Positions 1-7,784 of a DNA stretch of 24,313 nt are shown piece by piece. The notes below the pieces were generated by a model. The model worked only from the letters and a program-made list of their open reading frames with translations, made no database searches and was not told where the DNA came from. The first letter of the stretch is position 1. The number at the start of each line of letters is the position of its first letter. Origin of the DNA: an uncultured Erysipelotrichales bacterium (GTDB lineage: Bacteria > Bacillota_I > Bacilli_A > Erysipelotrichales > Coprobacillaceae); contig CAJTTM010000034.1 of assembly GCA_910579135.1 (NCBI GenBank), positions 1 to 24,313 of the forward strand. The letters run 5' to 3'. A program made the position numbers and the translations under genes.

Positions 1-807
1 TTCATCCTTTTTCATCTCTATTGCAATTTCAATTTGTTTCTTTGCTTCTCCTTCTCGTTTTCCTTCTTCTCTTCCTTTAATTTCACCTTTCATCATGGCT
101 TCATATCTTAATTCTCTTATCGCTTCACACATCTTGATTTTCCCTTCTTTCCTGTTTGCTATTTCTAATAATTCCTTATCTCCAGTTATTGAAAATGCCA
201 CAATACATGCTTGTTTGTTGTATTCTCTTTCTTCAAAATGAAAATCTCTCTCATATATCTTCTGTAATAAATCAACTAAATCTCTTAACTCTTCACTCTG
301 ACATCTTTCACTCTCTATCTCCCTTATATCATAGATGGGTGCCTGAAAGTCATTAAAGACATCTTCTAAACTTTTTGGAACTTCTAGACTTTCACTTAAT
401 CTTCTTCCTTCTTTCCATTTCCTTTCTCCTACATATAAGACAATCATGATCACTGGTATCTTCTTCTCTTTATTTTTATCCAGAATAACATAACTTAGAT
501 AGGTATATCCTGCAATCCTTATAGGCATATTTTTATCTGGAACACTTTGTATTTCAATACCAAATAGAATATTCATATGAGAAGAAGAATATCTTTTCAT
601 AAGATCACTTCTTCTTATTACAGATAGAACATCATCATTGTATTGGATATTTTGAGATAACTCTGTATCGAAGTAGGAAAGACAGTTAGGATTGATAACT
701 TGATGACCACAAAAGAGAGTGACATTGATAATATCTGCAAAGATATTATCAATTCTTAATAAATCTTTAAAAGAAGCATCAGGGAGAACATGAGATTTAA
801 GTTTCAT
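1..807 (-). CDS. Rpn-family PD-(D/E)XK nuclease / putative transposase, 3' end off the window
   Basis: The minus-strand frame is open from an ATG at 807 to the window edge (269 codons, no stop), so the gene is partial. The N-terminal part has the layout of Rpn/YhgA-like recombination-promoting nucleases: an opening DASFKDLLR segment, an acidic FDTELS region, and the core GIEIQS, which fits the E-x-Q part of a PD-(D/E)XK site, followed by a long helical region. The last visible residues are a charged EIKGREEGKREGEAKK stretch, the repetitive Lys/Glu/Gly tail common in this family. Members of this family are proposed to nick DNA and promote RecA-independent recombination. An in-frame ATG at 819 is an alternative start. 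Neither start has its own good ribosome site; the strong site belongs to a 13-codon ORF just upstream, which overlaps this start by ATGA. Family assignment is fairly sure; activity is unknown. Confidence 0.75.
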   Translation of the reverse strand, partial: MKLKSHVLPDASFKDLLRIDNIFADIINVTLFCGHQVINPNCLSYFDTELSQNIQYNDDVLSVIRRSDLMKRYSSSHMNILFGIEIQSVPDKNMPIRIAGYTYLSYVILDKNKEKKIPVIMIVLYVGERKWKEGRRLSESLEVPKSLEDVFNDFQAPIYDIREIESERCQSEELRDLVDLLQKIYERDFHFEEREYNKQACIVAFSITGDKELLEIANRKEGKIKMCEAIRELRYEAMMKGEIKGREEGKREGEAKKQIEIAIEMKKDE

Positions 808-845
808 AGAAAGAAACATGAGTATAAGATAGAATAGGGTAACAT
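804..845 (-). other. 13-codon ORF overlapping the Rpn start (leader peptide or frameshift scar)
   Basis: An ATG at 845 sits five bases after a near-perfect ribosome site (AAGGAGGTGA, 851-860). It encodes MLPYSILYSCFFL and stops at a TGA that overlaps the Rpn ATG as ATGA. It is either a translated leader that couples ribosomes to the nuclease gene, or the original N-terminus of the nuclease separated from the rest by a one-base indel. The sequence alone cannot decide. Confidence 0.4.
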
Positions 846-850
846 TAAAC

Positions 851-860
851 TCACCTCCTT
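851..860 (-). promoter_or_regulatory. Strong Shine-Dalgarno site upstream of the Rpn gene
   Basis: Reading on the minus strand, AAGGAGGTGA is an extended match to the 16S rRNA tail. It is correctly spaced for the ATG at 845, but about 40 bases from the Rpn ATG at 807, so it decides in favour of translation beginning in the short upstream frame. Confidence 0.7.
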
Positions 861-965
861 TTTATAGTTAGGATAAAACAATAAAAATCATATATATATT
901 TTGAGGTGAATGACTATAAAACTATTATTAAACAAAAGATATAAAAAATCAATGGACTGTTAGTC

Positions 966-1011
966 CAAAATAAAAAGAACAATACTCAGTATAATGACTG
1001 AAATATTGTTC
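966..1011 (-). terminator. Rho-independent terminator of the MATE gene
   Basis: Just past the MATE stop, a 13-14 bp stem (977-989 with 998-1011, one bulge) has GAACAATA and TATTGTTC as its outer arms. It is followed on the minus strand by TTTTTATTTT. Confidence 0.8.
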
Positions 1012-1017
1012 TCTTGT

Positions 1018-2367
1018 TTATATGTTTTTATCTTTATTTCGAATATAGGGATTATTAAAAAATGAATAAAATAATTGTATACACATCAAACACCAAATAA
1101 CTGGTTCACATATCATAACTCCAAAATATCCTAAATATGGAATACATATCCATGAAAAGATGACTTTTCCAAAAAACTCAATAACACTAGAAATAAGTGG
1201 TACAATTTTCTTTCCCAATCCTTGTAAAGAGTTTCTAAGTATCAATAAAAAACCTAAAACAGCATAAAATGGTGCATTAAGAATCAAATATTGAGAACCA
1301 TTATCAAGAACAATCACTTCTTTTGATCCAGATAATAAAGCAACTAACGCTCTAGCAAATAACATCATTAATACTACAGAAATAATTCCCCAAACAATTG
1401 ATAACTTCATTCCAATCTTAACCCCATCAACAATACGATCATGTTGATTAGCTCCTCTATTTTGTGAAACAAATGTTGATATAGAAGCAGAAAGTGTAGC
1501 ACAAGGCATCATACAAAATGCATTTATCTTCCTTGCTGTTGTATGACCTGCTATAATTAAAGTTCCAAAACTATTAATTGCTTTTTGTAAAATAACTGTT
1601 CCTGATGAAACAATTGCCATCATAAATCCCATAGAAAACCCTTGGCCAGCAAGTTCTTTATATAACTCTTTATCAAAATAAAAATGTTCTTTTTTAGGAA
1701 CTAGAATTGAGGCTTTTTTAAAAATATAAATTAAACATAAAACAGCAGAAATTCCTTGAGCTATCACAGTTGCAACTGCAGCTCCTAAAATCCCCATATT
1801 AAACTGTGTGATAAAGAATAAATCTAATCCAATATTTAACAACGAAGATATAATAAGAAATACTAGTGGCATAAAACTATTCCCTATAGCTCGTAATAAT
1901 CCAGCACATAAGTTATAAGCAAACATCACACTTGCAAATAATGTAATACATGAAATATATGAGTATGATTCATTAATAATATCTAAAGGTGTATCCAATA
2001 ATTGTAATAACGGATATAAACCAATCTGTGAAATCAACATAATAAGTAATGTTAATAAAATTCCAATAATAATTGAACCAGCAACTGAACGTTTCAATAA
2101 GTTTTCATCTTTTGCTCCATATGCTCTAGCAACAACAATACTTAACCCATTACCAACACCTAAAGCAAAACCAATTAATAAATCATAAACTGCTGTACAT
2201 GCTCCAATAGCTGCTAGTGATGTATCCCCTAATACATTTCCTACAATCATTGTGTCCATTGTATTATATAATTGTTGAAAAATATTAGAAATAAAAATAG
2301 GTATAGCAAAGATAATAATTGCTTTTAGAATTTTATCTTTTATCAAATCAACTTGAAAATATGACAT
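1018..2367 (-). CDS. MATE family efflux transporter
   Basis: This is a 449-residue integral membrane protein of the multidrug and toxic compound extrusion type, which exports cationic or aromatic compounds using Na+ or H+ gradients. The family hallmarks are the N-terminal block with FQQLYNTMDTMIVGN (about residues 30-44), the repeat of two six-helix halves, and the mid-protein segment with AGHTTARKIN and FVSQNRGAN (about 270-310) that matches the second half-repeat. Length is normal for the family. The ATG at 2367 follows AAAGGGGAAG with good spacing. It lies 83 bases after the MFS remnant on the same strand and ends in its own terminator. The substrate cannot be predicted. Confidence 0.9.
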   Translation of the reverse strand: MSYFQVDLIKDKILKAIIIFAIPIFISNIFQQLYNTMDTMIVGNVLGDTSLAAIGACTAVYDLLIGFALGVGNGLSIVVARAYGAKDENLLKRSVAGSIIIGILLTLLIMLISQIGLYPLLQLLDTPLDIINESYSYISCITLFASVMFAYNLCAGLLRAIGNSFMPLVFLIISSLLNIGLDLFFITQFNMGILGAAVATVIAQGISAVLCLIYIFKKASILVPKKEHFYFDKELYKELAGQGFSMGFMMAIVSSGTVILQKAINSFGTLIIAGHTTARKINAFCMMPCATLSASISTFVSQNRGANQHDRIVDGVKIGMKLSIVWGIISVVLMMLFARALVALLSGSKEVIVLDNGSQYLILNAPFYAVLGFLLILRNSLQGLGKKIVPLISSVIEFFGKVIFSWICIPYLGYFGVMICEPVIWCLMCIQLFYSFFNNPYIRNKDKNI

Positions 2368-2450
2368 AAATCTTCCCCTTTCTTATCCTTTGACTATTTT
2401 ATATGATTTAAATATTTTATACAAGAATGAATTTTATAATAATACTTCAA

Positions 2451-2930
2451 TCAATTAAACAATGAATTATCTTTTCCACTATCAATTTTAAAGAAAATAA
2501 CCATCGTAACTCCTATAATCATACAAATAAAACATATTGTATAAAGATATGAATAAGATGTAGCATCTAAAATATGACCAGCTATATTTTGGAATATAAT
2601 AGAAACCAAATTCTTCAATGTAGCAACAACTGCTAGAGCAGTAATCTGTTGCTTTTCACTAATAAGTGTATTCACAACTTTTAGACTAATCGTAATATAC
2701 AACATACTCGCAGGATGTTTTGTCATTAATGTTATTGCAATAATAAATGCTATAGGTAAATTAAAAGCATAGGTAGCACATTGTATATAAACTATAGATA
2801 AAGATATCAATAATAAAATTTTATTTGGAACTTTATCCATAAATTTATGTAAAAACAATACAAATGGAGCCTCACAAAAAACTGCAATAGATAAAATTGC
2901 AGAAGCAATACCAACATCTAAGCCTTTATC
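2451..2930 (-). pseudogene. C-terminal remnant of an MFS transporter, cut by the IS element
   Basis: The frame encodes about 160 residues ending in KIDSGKDNSLFN and is open back through 2858 to the left end of the IS256 element near 2931, and a little into it. The protein shows about five hydrophobic helices with an MFS-like arrangement: a helix with AVFCEAPFVLF, a short basic loop HKFMDKVPNK resembling the conserved loop at the centre of MFS halves, and later amphipathic helices. A full MFS protein has about 400 residues and 12 helices, so the N-terminal half or more is missing. No MFS N-terminus appears on the far side of the IS, so this is not a simple insertion. An internal TTG at 2858 gives a shorter possible reading, but nothing suggests it is a functional start. 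The exact MFS subfamily is unclear. Confidence 0.75.
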
Positions 2931-2981
2931 GAGAGTGTAAAATAAACTGTGTAAGTTGAGAGCGTACGGCTCAGCTTCACA
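2931..2981 (+). repeat. Left terminal inverted repeat region of the IS256-type element
   Basis: GAGAGTGTAAAATAAACTGT begins the region, followed by GTAAGTTGAG. Its inner part (AAGTTG, then CTCAGC and TTCACA) recurs inverted at 4291-4316; its outer 22 bases do not. Confidence 0.55.
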
Positions 2982-3023
2982 GTTTTTATTTTATTTATGC
3001 TATAATAAGGAGGAAAGAAGGAA

Positions 3024-4271
3024 ATGAATATGGCAAGAATAAAACGCGATCCAAAAAAAGTGGCATTAGCTCAGGCTATTATTGATGCCTATAATCCAGA
3101 ATCTGTTGAAGATATGAATGAGGCTCTCAAAGATTTGTTTGGACCTTTATTTGAATCAATGCTTCAAGGTGAAATGAACCATCATCTTGGTTATGAATCA
3201 AATGATAAATGTCCTAAGAAAACAAACAATAGAAGAAATGGATATACTCAAAAAACATTAAAAACAACTCAAGGAGAAGTGGAAATAGAATCTCCAAGAG
3301 ATAGAGATGGTTCTTTTGAACCTGTATTGATTCCTAAAAGAAAAAAAGATGTATCAGCTATTGAAGACAAAGTATTAGCCATGTATGCAAGAGGAATGTC
3401 ACAAAGAGATATATCTCGAACAATAGAAGACATTTATGGTTTTTCCGTATCACATGAAATGATTTCGGACATAACAGATATCATACTTCCAGAATTAGAA
3501 GAATGGCGAATGAGACCATTAAAGAAGTGTTATCCGTTTGTATTTGTGGATTGTATGTATGTTTCCTTAAGACAAGATTACGAGGTCAAGCAATGTGCAG
3601 TCTATGTTATATTAGGTTATGATTTTGAAGGACATAAAGACATATTAGGGTTATGGTTGAGCCCAACAGAGAGTAAGAATCAATGGATGCTGATCTTTGA
3701 TGAACTCAAAAGCCGAGGAATAGAGGATATCTTTTTTATCTCAATGGATGGAGTTTCAGGATTAGAAGCAGGAGCTAAATCCATATTTCCAAATGTCATT
3801 GTACAAAGATGTATCGTTCATCTCATAAGGAATTCTATCAAGTATATACCATCAAAAAACTATAAAAAATACACCCAATCAATTAAGAGGGTTTATAGTG
3901 CACCAACCTTGAAAGCAGCACACACAGCGTTTGAAAGTTTTGAAAATGAATGGAAACAATATCCAGGGGCAGTAGATGTATGGAGAAGAAATTTTATACA
4001 TGTTGAGCAGTTGTATAATTATGGAAGTGCAGTTAGAAAAATCATGTATACAACCAATGCCATAGAATCAGTCAATTCAAGTTTTAGGAAAGTGACTAAA
4101 AAAGGTACATTTCCAAATGAGAATGCGCTATTCAAAATATTATATTTAAGGATCAAGGAATTAGAGAAAAAATGGTCAACAGGACATATATCAAATTGGT
4201 CAATGGTATTAAATCAACTTATGATAGATGATCATTTTAAAGAACGTATTGATAAATACATAGGATATTAA
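3024..4271 (+). CDS. IS256-family (Mutator-type) DDE transposase
   Basis: At 415 residues, this is full length for the family, which catalyses copy-paste transposition through a circular intermediate. The catalytic triad appears intact: Asp176 in FVFVDCMYV, Asp242 in ISMDGVSGL, and Glu348 in TTNAIESVNSSFRK. The family's C-x2-H signature is present as QRCIVHLIRN (Cys263, His266). The N-terminal region with EMNHHLGYE and NRRNGYTQKTLKT is the usual DNA-binding segment. Translation starts at ATG-AAT-ATG-GCA after AATAAGGAGGAAAG; either ATG could be used. It is the only large plus-strand gene in the left 19 kb and is convergent with the LysR gene. The protein looks functional, but the element seems to lack one terminal repeat, so it may act only in trans. 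Confidence 0.95.
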   Translation: MNMARIKRDPKKVALAQAIIDAYNPESVEDMNEALKDLFGPLFESMLQGEMNHHLGYESNDKCPKKTNNRRNGYTQKTLKTTQGEVEIESPRDRDGSFEPVLIPKRKKDVSAIEDKVLAMYARGMSQRDISRTIEDIYGFSVSHEMISDITDIILPELEEWRMRPLKKCYPFVFVDCMYVSLRQDYEVKQCAVYVILGYDFEGHKDILGLWLSPTESKNQWMLIFDELKSRGIEDIFFISMDGVSGLEAGAKSIFPNVIVQRCIVHLIRNSIKYIPSKNYKKYTQSIKRVYSAPTLKAAHTAFESFENEWKQYPGAVDVWRRNFIHVEQLYNYGSAVRKIMYTTNAIESVNSSFRKVTKKGTFPNENALFKILYLRIKELEKKWSTGHISNWSMVLNQLMIDDHFKERIDKYIGY

Positions 4272-4305
4272 AATAAATAATGATATGTGAAAAGGCTGAG
4301 ATTTT

Positions 4306-5202
4306 TTATCCAACTTTATGATTAAGTATTCGCCTTAATAGTTCTGCAAATTCTTCTATATAATAATTTGTTTTTTCTTTATTCCAACAAGCAAAATAAT
4401 TTCTCTGTATTGATTTATCTTTACGATATAATGGGATTCTTTTTATACCTACAATAGGATCAGGTAATTGTCTTATTTGATCTATTGGTAAATATCCTCT
4501 ATTACTTAATACCATCAATCTAGCTTCTTCTAATGAATTGGCATATAAAAAACGATGAGATAACCCTAATGTCTTTTCATAAAATTCTCTTTCTAATTCT
4601 TCTTTTCCTTTAGATACAACAAGAATACAAGATAAATTCTTTAAATCTTCTATATTTAAAATATCATGCTTTGCTAATGGATGTCTTGAAGAAATTTCCA
4701 CAAAACATTCACTATACTTTATTTCATAATTATAATAATCATCATTAAAAGCTCTTCTTTGTTCACTGATTTTAAAATCTAATTGTCCTTCTACCAAATA
4801 TTCAAATAATTCTTCATGAGTTCCACTTACAATTGAGATATTGACTTCAGGATAAGTATCTGTAAACCTTGCAATAGTTTCATATAATTCAATAGTACTA
4901 AAGTTTTTAGGATATCCTATTGTCATATTGATTTCATCATCTTCACCACGACGTATTGTTTCTTCCTTGAACTCTTCAATTTCATCTAACAATACTTTTC
5001 CATGACGATAAAAATATTCACCTGCTGGTGTCAATGAAAATTGTCTACCTTCTCTTATTAATAAAGAAACTCCTAATTCTTTTTCTAAAGTTTTTATCTG
5101 TTGAGAAATAGCAGATTGAGAGATAAAACATTCTTCAGCAGCCTCTGTAAAACTATTACAATCTACAACTGTTATAAAATATTTCATTTGTTTTAGTAAC
5201 AT
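4306..5202 (-). CDS. LysR-type transcriptional regulator
   Basis: This is a 298-residue LTTR. Residues 1-60 hold the winged helix-turn-helix (MKYFITVVDCNSFTEAAEE, then SQSAISQQIKTLEKELGVSL and FSLTPAG), and the rest is the two-lobed co-inducer domain (PEVNISIVSGTHEEL, SECFVEISSRHPLA). ATG at 5202 is preferred over the TTG one codon upstream because AGAGGTGAT is five bases ahead of it. It lies 45 bases downstream of the dead PPOX gene on the same strand, in line with the cupin, rather than divergent as is usual for this family. Its final residues (KVG-stop) are encoded by sequence resembling the IS256 right end, so the original C-terminus was probably slightly different. The target is unknown; the cupin or the former PPOX gene are reasonable candidates. 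Confidence 0.9.
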   Translation of the reverse strand: MLLKQMKYFITVVDCNSFTEAAEECFISQSAISQQIKTLEKELGVSLLIREGRQFSLTPAGEYFYRHGKVLLDEIEEFKEETIRRGEDDEINMTIGYPKNFSTIELYETIARFTDTYPEVNISIVSGTHEELFEYLVEGQLDFKISEQRRAFNDDYYNYEIKYSECFVEISSRHPLAKHDILNIEDLKNLSCILVVSKGKEELEREFYEKTLGLSHRFLYANSLEEARLMVLSNRGYLPIDQIRQLPDPIVGIKRIPLYRKDKSIQRNYFACWNKEKTNYYIEEFAELLRRILNHKVG

Positions 5203-5247
5203 CAAATCACCTCTTAATATGAGTATAACATAGATAATAATAAGATT

Positions 5248-5694
5248 CTAATCATCCTTATTCTTTTTTCCAGTTATCTTTTCAATATCAATTCTTACAA
5301 TACATACAGCTTTGATATATTTATCAATAACCTCTTGTCTTCTTTTGATTTTCTTAGGTGCCAATCTATTACATAAAAATATTAATTTCTCTCTTATTTC
5401 TTCTTCATCTAATATGATCTTTGCTTTACCTAAAACAATAATACTTTCATAATGAGTAATATATCTATCTGGAATAATTTCTTGTTTATTTAATATAAAT
5501 AGTGAAACTTGAGAATTATTCTTTATATTTTCAATTTTAGTTCCTACTCTTTTACTATGAAAATATAAGGCATTCTCTTTTTCATCATACTAATAATGAA
5601 TTGCTACACCATGAGGAATATTATCTTTAGAAGACATTGATCATATTCCATATTCACAATGTCTTAATATTTCTATTGCTTTTTCACTATCCAT
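5248..5694 (-). pseudogene. PPOX-type flavoprotein (NimA-like) gene with two nonsense codons
   Basis: Read from ATG 5694 the frame encodes 148 codons matching the pyridoxamine 5'-phosphate oxidase-like family, FMN-binding split-barrel proteins that include NimA-like nitroimidazole reductases. Recognisable blocks are EKAIEILRHCEYG, IPHGVAIHY, YDEKENALYFHSKRVG and later ESIIVLGKAKII. Two stops interrupt it: TGA at 5641-5643 (codon 18, after CEYGI) and TAG at 5590-5592 (codon 35, after VAIHY). There is no frameshift, and the rest reads through to TAG at 5248-5250. Homologues usually have a hydrophobic residue and an aromatic residue at those two places, so two point mutations are the simplest cause. 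The ribosome site (AGAGGT) is retained, and the gene sits 11 bases after the cupin stop, so it was probably co-transcribed. Confidence 0.8.
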
Positions 5695-5705
5695 GTTTCT
5701 ACCTC

Positions 5706-6107
5706 TTATTTAAGTTTATTATATTCTTCATCTTCAACTGGTTCACACCATTCATTAGATGCACCTTCTGCTGGTACTTCAATAACTATATGAGCAAACC
5801 AACTTTCTTTAGTAGCACCATGCCAATGTTTTACTTCACTGGGAATATTGACTACATCTCCTGCTTTTAACTTTTGAGCTGGTTTTCCCCATTCTTGATA
5901 CCATCCTTCACCATCTGTTACTAATAAAATTTGTGCTCCTTTATGATGAATATGCCAGTTATTTCTACACCCTGGTTCAAAAGTCACATTTGCGACTCCT
6001 ACACCTTGATTTTTCGCAAGCATATTTAAATAACTTTGTCCTATAAAATATTTCGCAAAGCCATCATTCTTTTCTCCCAATCCAAACATAACATCCTCTT
6101 TATCCAT
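5706..6107 (-). CDS. Cupin-domain protein
   Basis: This 133-residue single-domain cupin is a small beta-barrel that binds a metal ion. Motif 1 is seen as FEPGCRNNWHIHHKGAQ (His residues about 52-55, with a downstream acidic position) and motif 2 as LKAGDVVNIPSEVKHWHGA (His about 94-96). The opening FGLGEKNDGFAKYFIGQSYL and the closing EPVEDEEYNKL are typical of the cupins found beside, or fused to, carboxymuconolactone decarboxylases in Firmicutes, but no such partner is present here. The start follows AAGGAGGAATGAATA. It is the first gene of a likely cupin-PPOX-LysR transcription unit with a good promoter at 6136-6164, separated from the upstream aldo-keto reductase by a terminator. The substrate is unknown; a role in aldehyde or quinone stress is only suggested by context. 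Confidence 0.88.
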   Translation of the reverse strand: MDKEDVMFGLGEKNDGFAKYFIGQSYLNMLAKNQGVGVANVTFEPGCRNNWHIHHKGAQILLVTDGEGWYQEWGKPAQKLKAGDVVNIPSEVKHWHGATKESWFAHIVIEVPAEGASNEWCEPVEDEEYNKLK

Positions 6108-6135
6108 TATTCATTCCTCCTTATTTTATATGTAT

Positions 6136-6164
6136 ATTTTAATAAATAAACAAATTTATGTCTA
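6136..6164 (-). promoter_or_regulatory. Sigma-A-type promoter of the cupin unit
   Basis: On the minus strand, a -35 TAGACA (6159-6164) and a -10 TAAAAT (6136-6141) are separated by 17 bases, about 30 bases upstream of the cupin ATG. Both boxes match five of six consensus positions. Confidence 0.6.
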
Positions 6165-6186
6165 ATACCTATTTTAAATGTTTTGT

Positions 6187-6203
6187 AATGCTTTTTAAGC
6201 ATT
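6187..6203. repeat. Small perfect inverted repeat
   Basis: AATGCTT-TTT-AAGCATT lies between the AKR terminator and the cupin promoter. It has no T-tract on either side, so it is not a terminator by itself; it could be an operator upstream of the -35 box or just a hairpin. Confidence 0.35.
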
Positions 6204-6204
6204 A

Positions 6205-6230
6205 ATATAAAAAGGTGATTTTCATCACCT
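6205..6230 (-). terminator. Terminator of the MBL-phosphatase-AKR operon
   Basis: AGGTGAT-GAAA-ATCACCT forms a perfect 7-bp stem with a tetraloop, followed by TTTTATAT on the minus strand. The stem overlaps the last base pairs of the aldo-keto reductase stop codon. Confidence 0.85.
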
Positions 6231-7209
6231 ATTTTGCCATTACACCAACTAATGAATGAGGTTGATATAATTCTTCTAAATACTTCATTTCTTCTTTATC
6301 TAATTGAATATTTGAAGCATTAACTGCCCCATCTATATGATGAGGCTTAGTCGCTCCAACAACTGGTGAAGCTACTTTTTGCATTAACCATGCAAGTGAG
6401 ATTTCGCTCATCGATATACCTTTTTTATCTGCTAATTCTTCAACTCTATGAATAATCTTTAAATCTTCATTTTCGGTCGCATCATATTTACCTTTTGCAA
6501 AACTATCTTCATTCATTCTTTTTGATAAAGTTCCTGGATGTTTTGCGAGTCTTCCTGAAGCAAGTGCACTATAAGGTGTCATTGCAACATGATGTAAATC
6601 ACAATAAGGTTTCATTTCCCTTTCTTCTTCTCTAAATATCAAATTATAATGTCCTTGCACAGAGATAAATTGTGCCCATCCATTTTGCTTTGCAATTTCA
6701 TTTGCTTTTGCGATTTGCCAAGCATAACAATTAGAAACACCTATATATCTAACCTTACCTAATTTAATCATATCATTTAAAGCTTTCATTGTTTCTTCAA
6801 CAGGTGTATTTTCATCCCATGAATGTAAAATATATAAATCTACATAATCCATTTGTAATCTTTTTAAACTATTATTTAAACATGTTTCAATATGTTCTTT
6901 TGCACTTATTCCTAATTCAATTTGTTCTTTTGTTCTACCGTGAAATTTAGTAGCAATCACAACATCTTTTCTTTTTGCACATTCTTTTACAAACCTTCCT
7001 ACAAATTCTTCACTTGTTCCACCTTGATAAGCCATTGCAGTATCAAAGAAATTAATTCCTTTTGATAATGCATATTGCATTATCTCTTTAGATTCCTCAT
7101 AAGGTAATGTCCATGAATGCATTCCTTTTGTTGCATCACCAAATCCCATACATCCTAAACATACCTTAGAAACTTTTAAATCAGAATTTCCTAATTTTAT
7201 ATATTCCAT
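6229..7209 (-). CDS. Aldo/keto reductase
   Basis: This is a 326-residue NADPH-dependent (alpha/beta)8-barrel oxidoreductase that reduces aldehydes or ketones. The catalytic tetrad is visible: Asp56 and Tyr61 in FFDTAMAY, Lys88 in IATKF and His129 in LYILHSW. Other family marks are LGNSDLKVSKVCLGCMGFG at the start, VRYIGVSNCYAWQ and the cofactor-binding region ending SPVVGATKPHHIDGA. Length is normal for the YakC/Tas-like branch. It starts two bases after the phosphatase stop, with GGAGAA inside the end of that gene, so the two are translationally coupled. A hairpin directly at its stop ends the operon. The physiological substrate is not predictable. Confidence 0.92.
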   Translation of the reverse strand: MEYIKLGNSDLKVSKVCLGCMGFGDATKGMHSWTLPYEESKEIMQYALSKGINFFDTAMAYQGGTSEEFVGRFVKECAKRKDVVIATKFHGRTKEQIELGISAKEHIETCLNNSLKRLQMDYVDLYILHSWDENTPVEETMKALNDMIKLGKVRYIGVSNCYAWQIAKANEIAKQNGWAQFISVQGHYNLIFREEEREMKPYCDLHHVAMTPYSALASGRLAKHPGTLSKRMNEDSFAKGKYDATENEDLKIIHRVEELADKKGISMSEISLAWLMQKVASPVVGATKPHHIDGAVNASNIQLDKEEMKYLEELYQPHSLVGVMAK

Positions 7210-7211
7210 TA

Positions 7212-7784
7212 TTATTCTCCTTGTCTTATCACATTTTTTAATTTAAATATCTTACAATCATATTCATAAATAAATATACAACAATTTGAAAGACCTTTCT
7301 TTAATTCCTCTGTTGGATCTTGCCATGCTCTTAAAAAATTAAAACATGCCCCACCATGAGAAACAGCTAAAACACATTCATGATCTTCTTTTTCCATAAT
7401 ATCTGTTAATGTTTTCACCATTCTATCTCTAACATCATTAGAAGATTCACCACCAAATTGAAGATAATATGTTTCACACTCCTTAGGTGTTTTACAATTC
7501 AATCTTTCACTCTCACCTTCTAATTCTCCATAAAACATTTCTTTTAATCCTTTTAATCTTGTATATGGCATATCCGTAACCAACTCTAAAGTATCACAAC
7601 ATCTTTCACTTGTTGAAGAATATACATGATCAAATGTAATATGATGTTCTTTAAAATATTGTTTCACTCTTTTAGCTTGATTTTGTCCTTCTATTGTTAA
7701 TGGGGAATCACACCATCCTTGAATCCTATGTTGGACATTAAATATTGTTTGTCCATGTCTCATTAAAAAAAGTAATTGACTCAT
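7212..7784 (-). CDS. Histidine phosphatase family protein (phosphoglycerate mutase-like)
   Basis: This 190-residue member of the histidine phosphatase superfamily transfers a phosphate from a small substrate to an active-site histidine. The signature is LFLMRHGQTIFN, with the nucleophile His10 in RHG. Supporting residues are RIQGWCDSPLT (substrate-binding arginine), the acid region EMFYGELEGE, and the second catalytic histidine in VSHGGACFNF near residue 143. At under 200 residues it is closer to the broad-specificity phosphatases (PhoE/CobC-like) than to glycolytic dPGM of about 230-250. Its ATG overlaps the upstream hydrolase stop in TAATG, and it is followed two bases later by the aldo-keto reductase. 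Co-transcription of a hydrolase, a phosphatase and a reductase suggests a small metabolic or detoxification pathway. Confidence 0.9.
   Translation of the reverse strand: MSQLLFLMRHGQTIFNVQHRIQGWCDSPLTIEGQNQAKRVKQYFKEHHITFDHVYSSTSERCCDTLELVTDMPYTRLKGLKEMFYGELEGESERLNCKTPKECETYYLQFGGESSNDVRDRMVKTLTDIMEKEDHECVLAVSHGGACFNFLRAWQDPTEELKKGLSNCCIFIYEYDCKIFKLKNVIRQGE

Larger units (their letters stand above)
2931..4316 (+). mobile_element. IS256-family insertion sequence, right end apparently truncated
   Basis: The left end is placed at GAGAGTGTAAAA (2931), where the MFS homology stops, followed by ACTGTGTAAGTTG. The right end carries, inverted, AAGTTG plus a CTCAGC...TTTTCACA block (4291-4316). These match AAGTTG (2953-2958) and CTCAGCTTCACA (2970-2981) of the left end. 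Beyond AAGTTG the match stops, and the 22 bases that should complete the right terminal repeat are absent; LysR coding sequence begins instead. No 8-9 bp target duplication is visible between CCTTTATC on the left and TATGATTA on the right. One intact transposase gene lies inside. The boundaries are inferred from repeat matching, not from comparison with another copy. Confidence 0.7.

Noticed and set aside
2451..2858. A separate 135-residue protein starting at TTG 2858
   Set aside because: The frame is open well upstream with MFS-like sequence, and no ribosome site precedes the TTG; it is the tail of a truncated transporter.
2994..3013. TATAATAAGGAGG directly ahead of the transposase, a possible -10 box
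   Set aside because: Transcription would begin within the ribosome site, leaving no leader; the -35 partner (TTCACA) would be 19 bases away. More likely a chance AT-rich match next to the Shine-Dalgarno site.
5590..5643. Recoding of TGA as Trp, selenocysteine or readthrough in the PPOX gene
   Set aside because: A second, different stop (TAG) follows 17 codons later, TGA is used as a normal stop elsewhere in the window, and no SECIS-like structure was seen.
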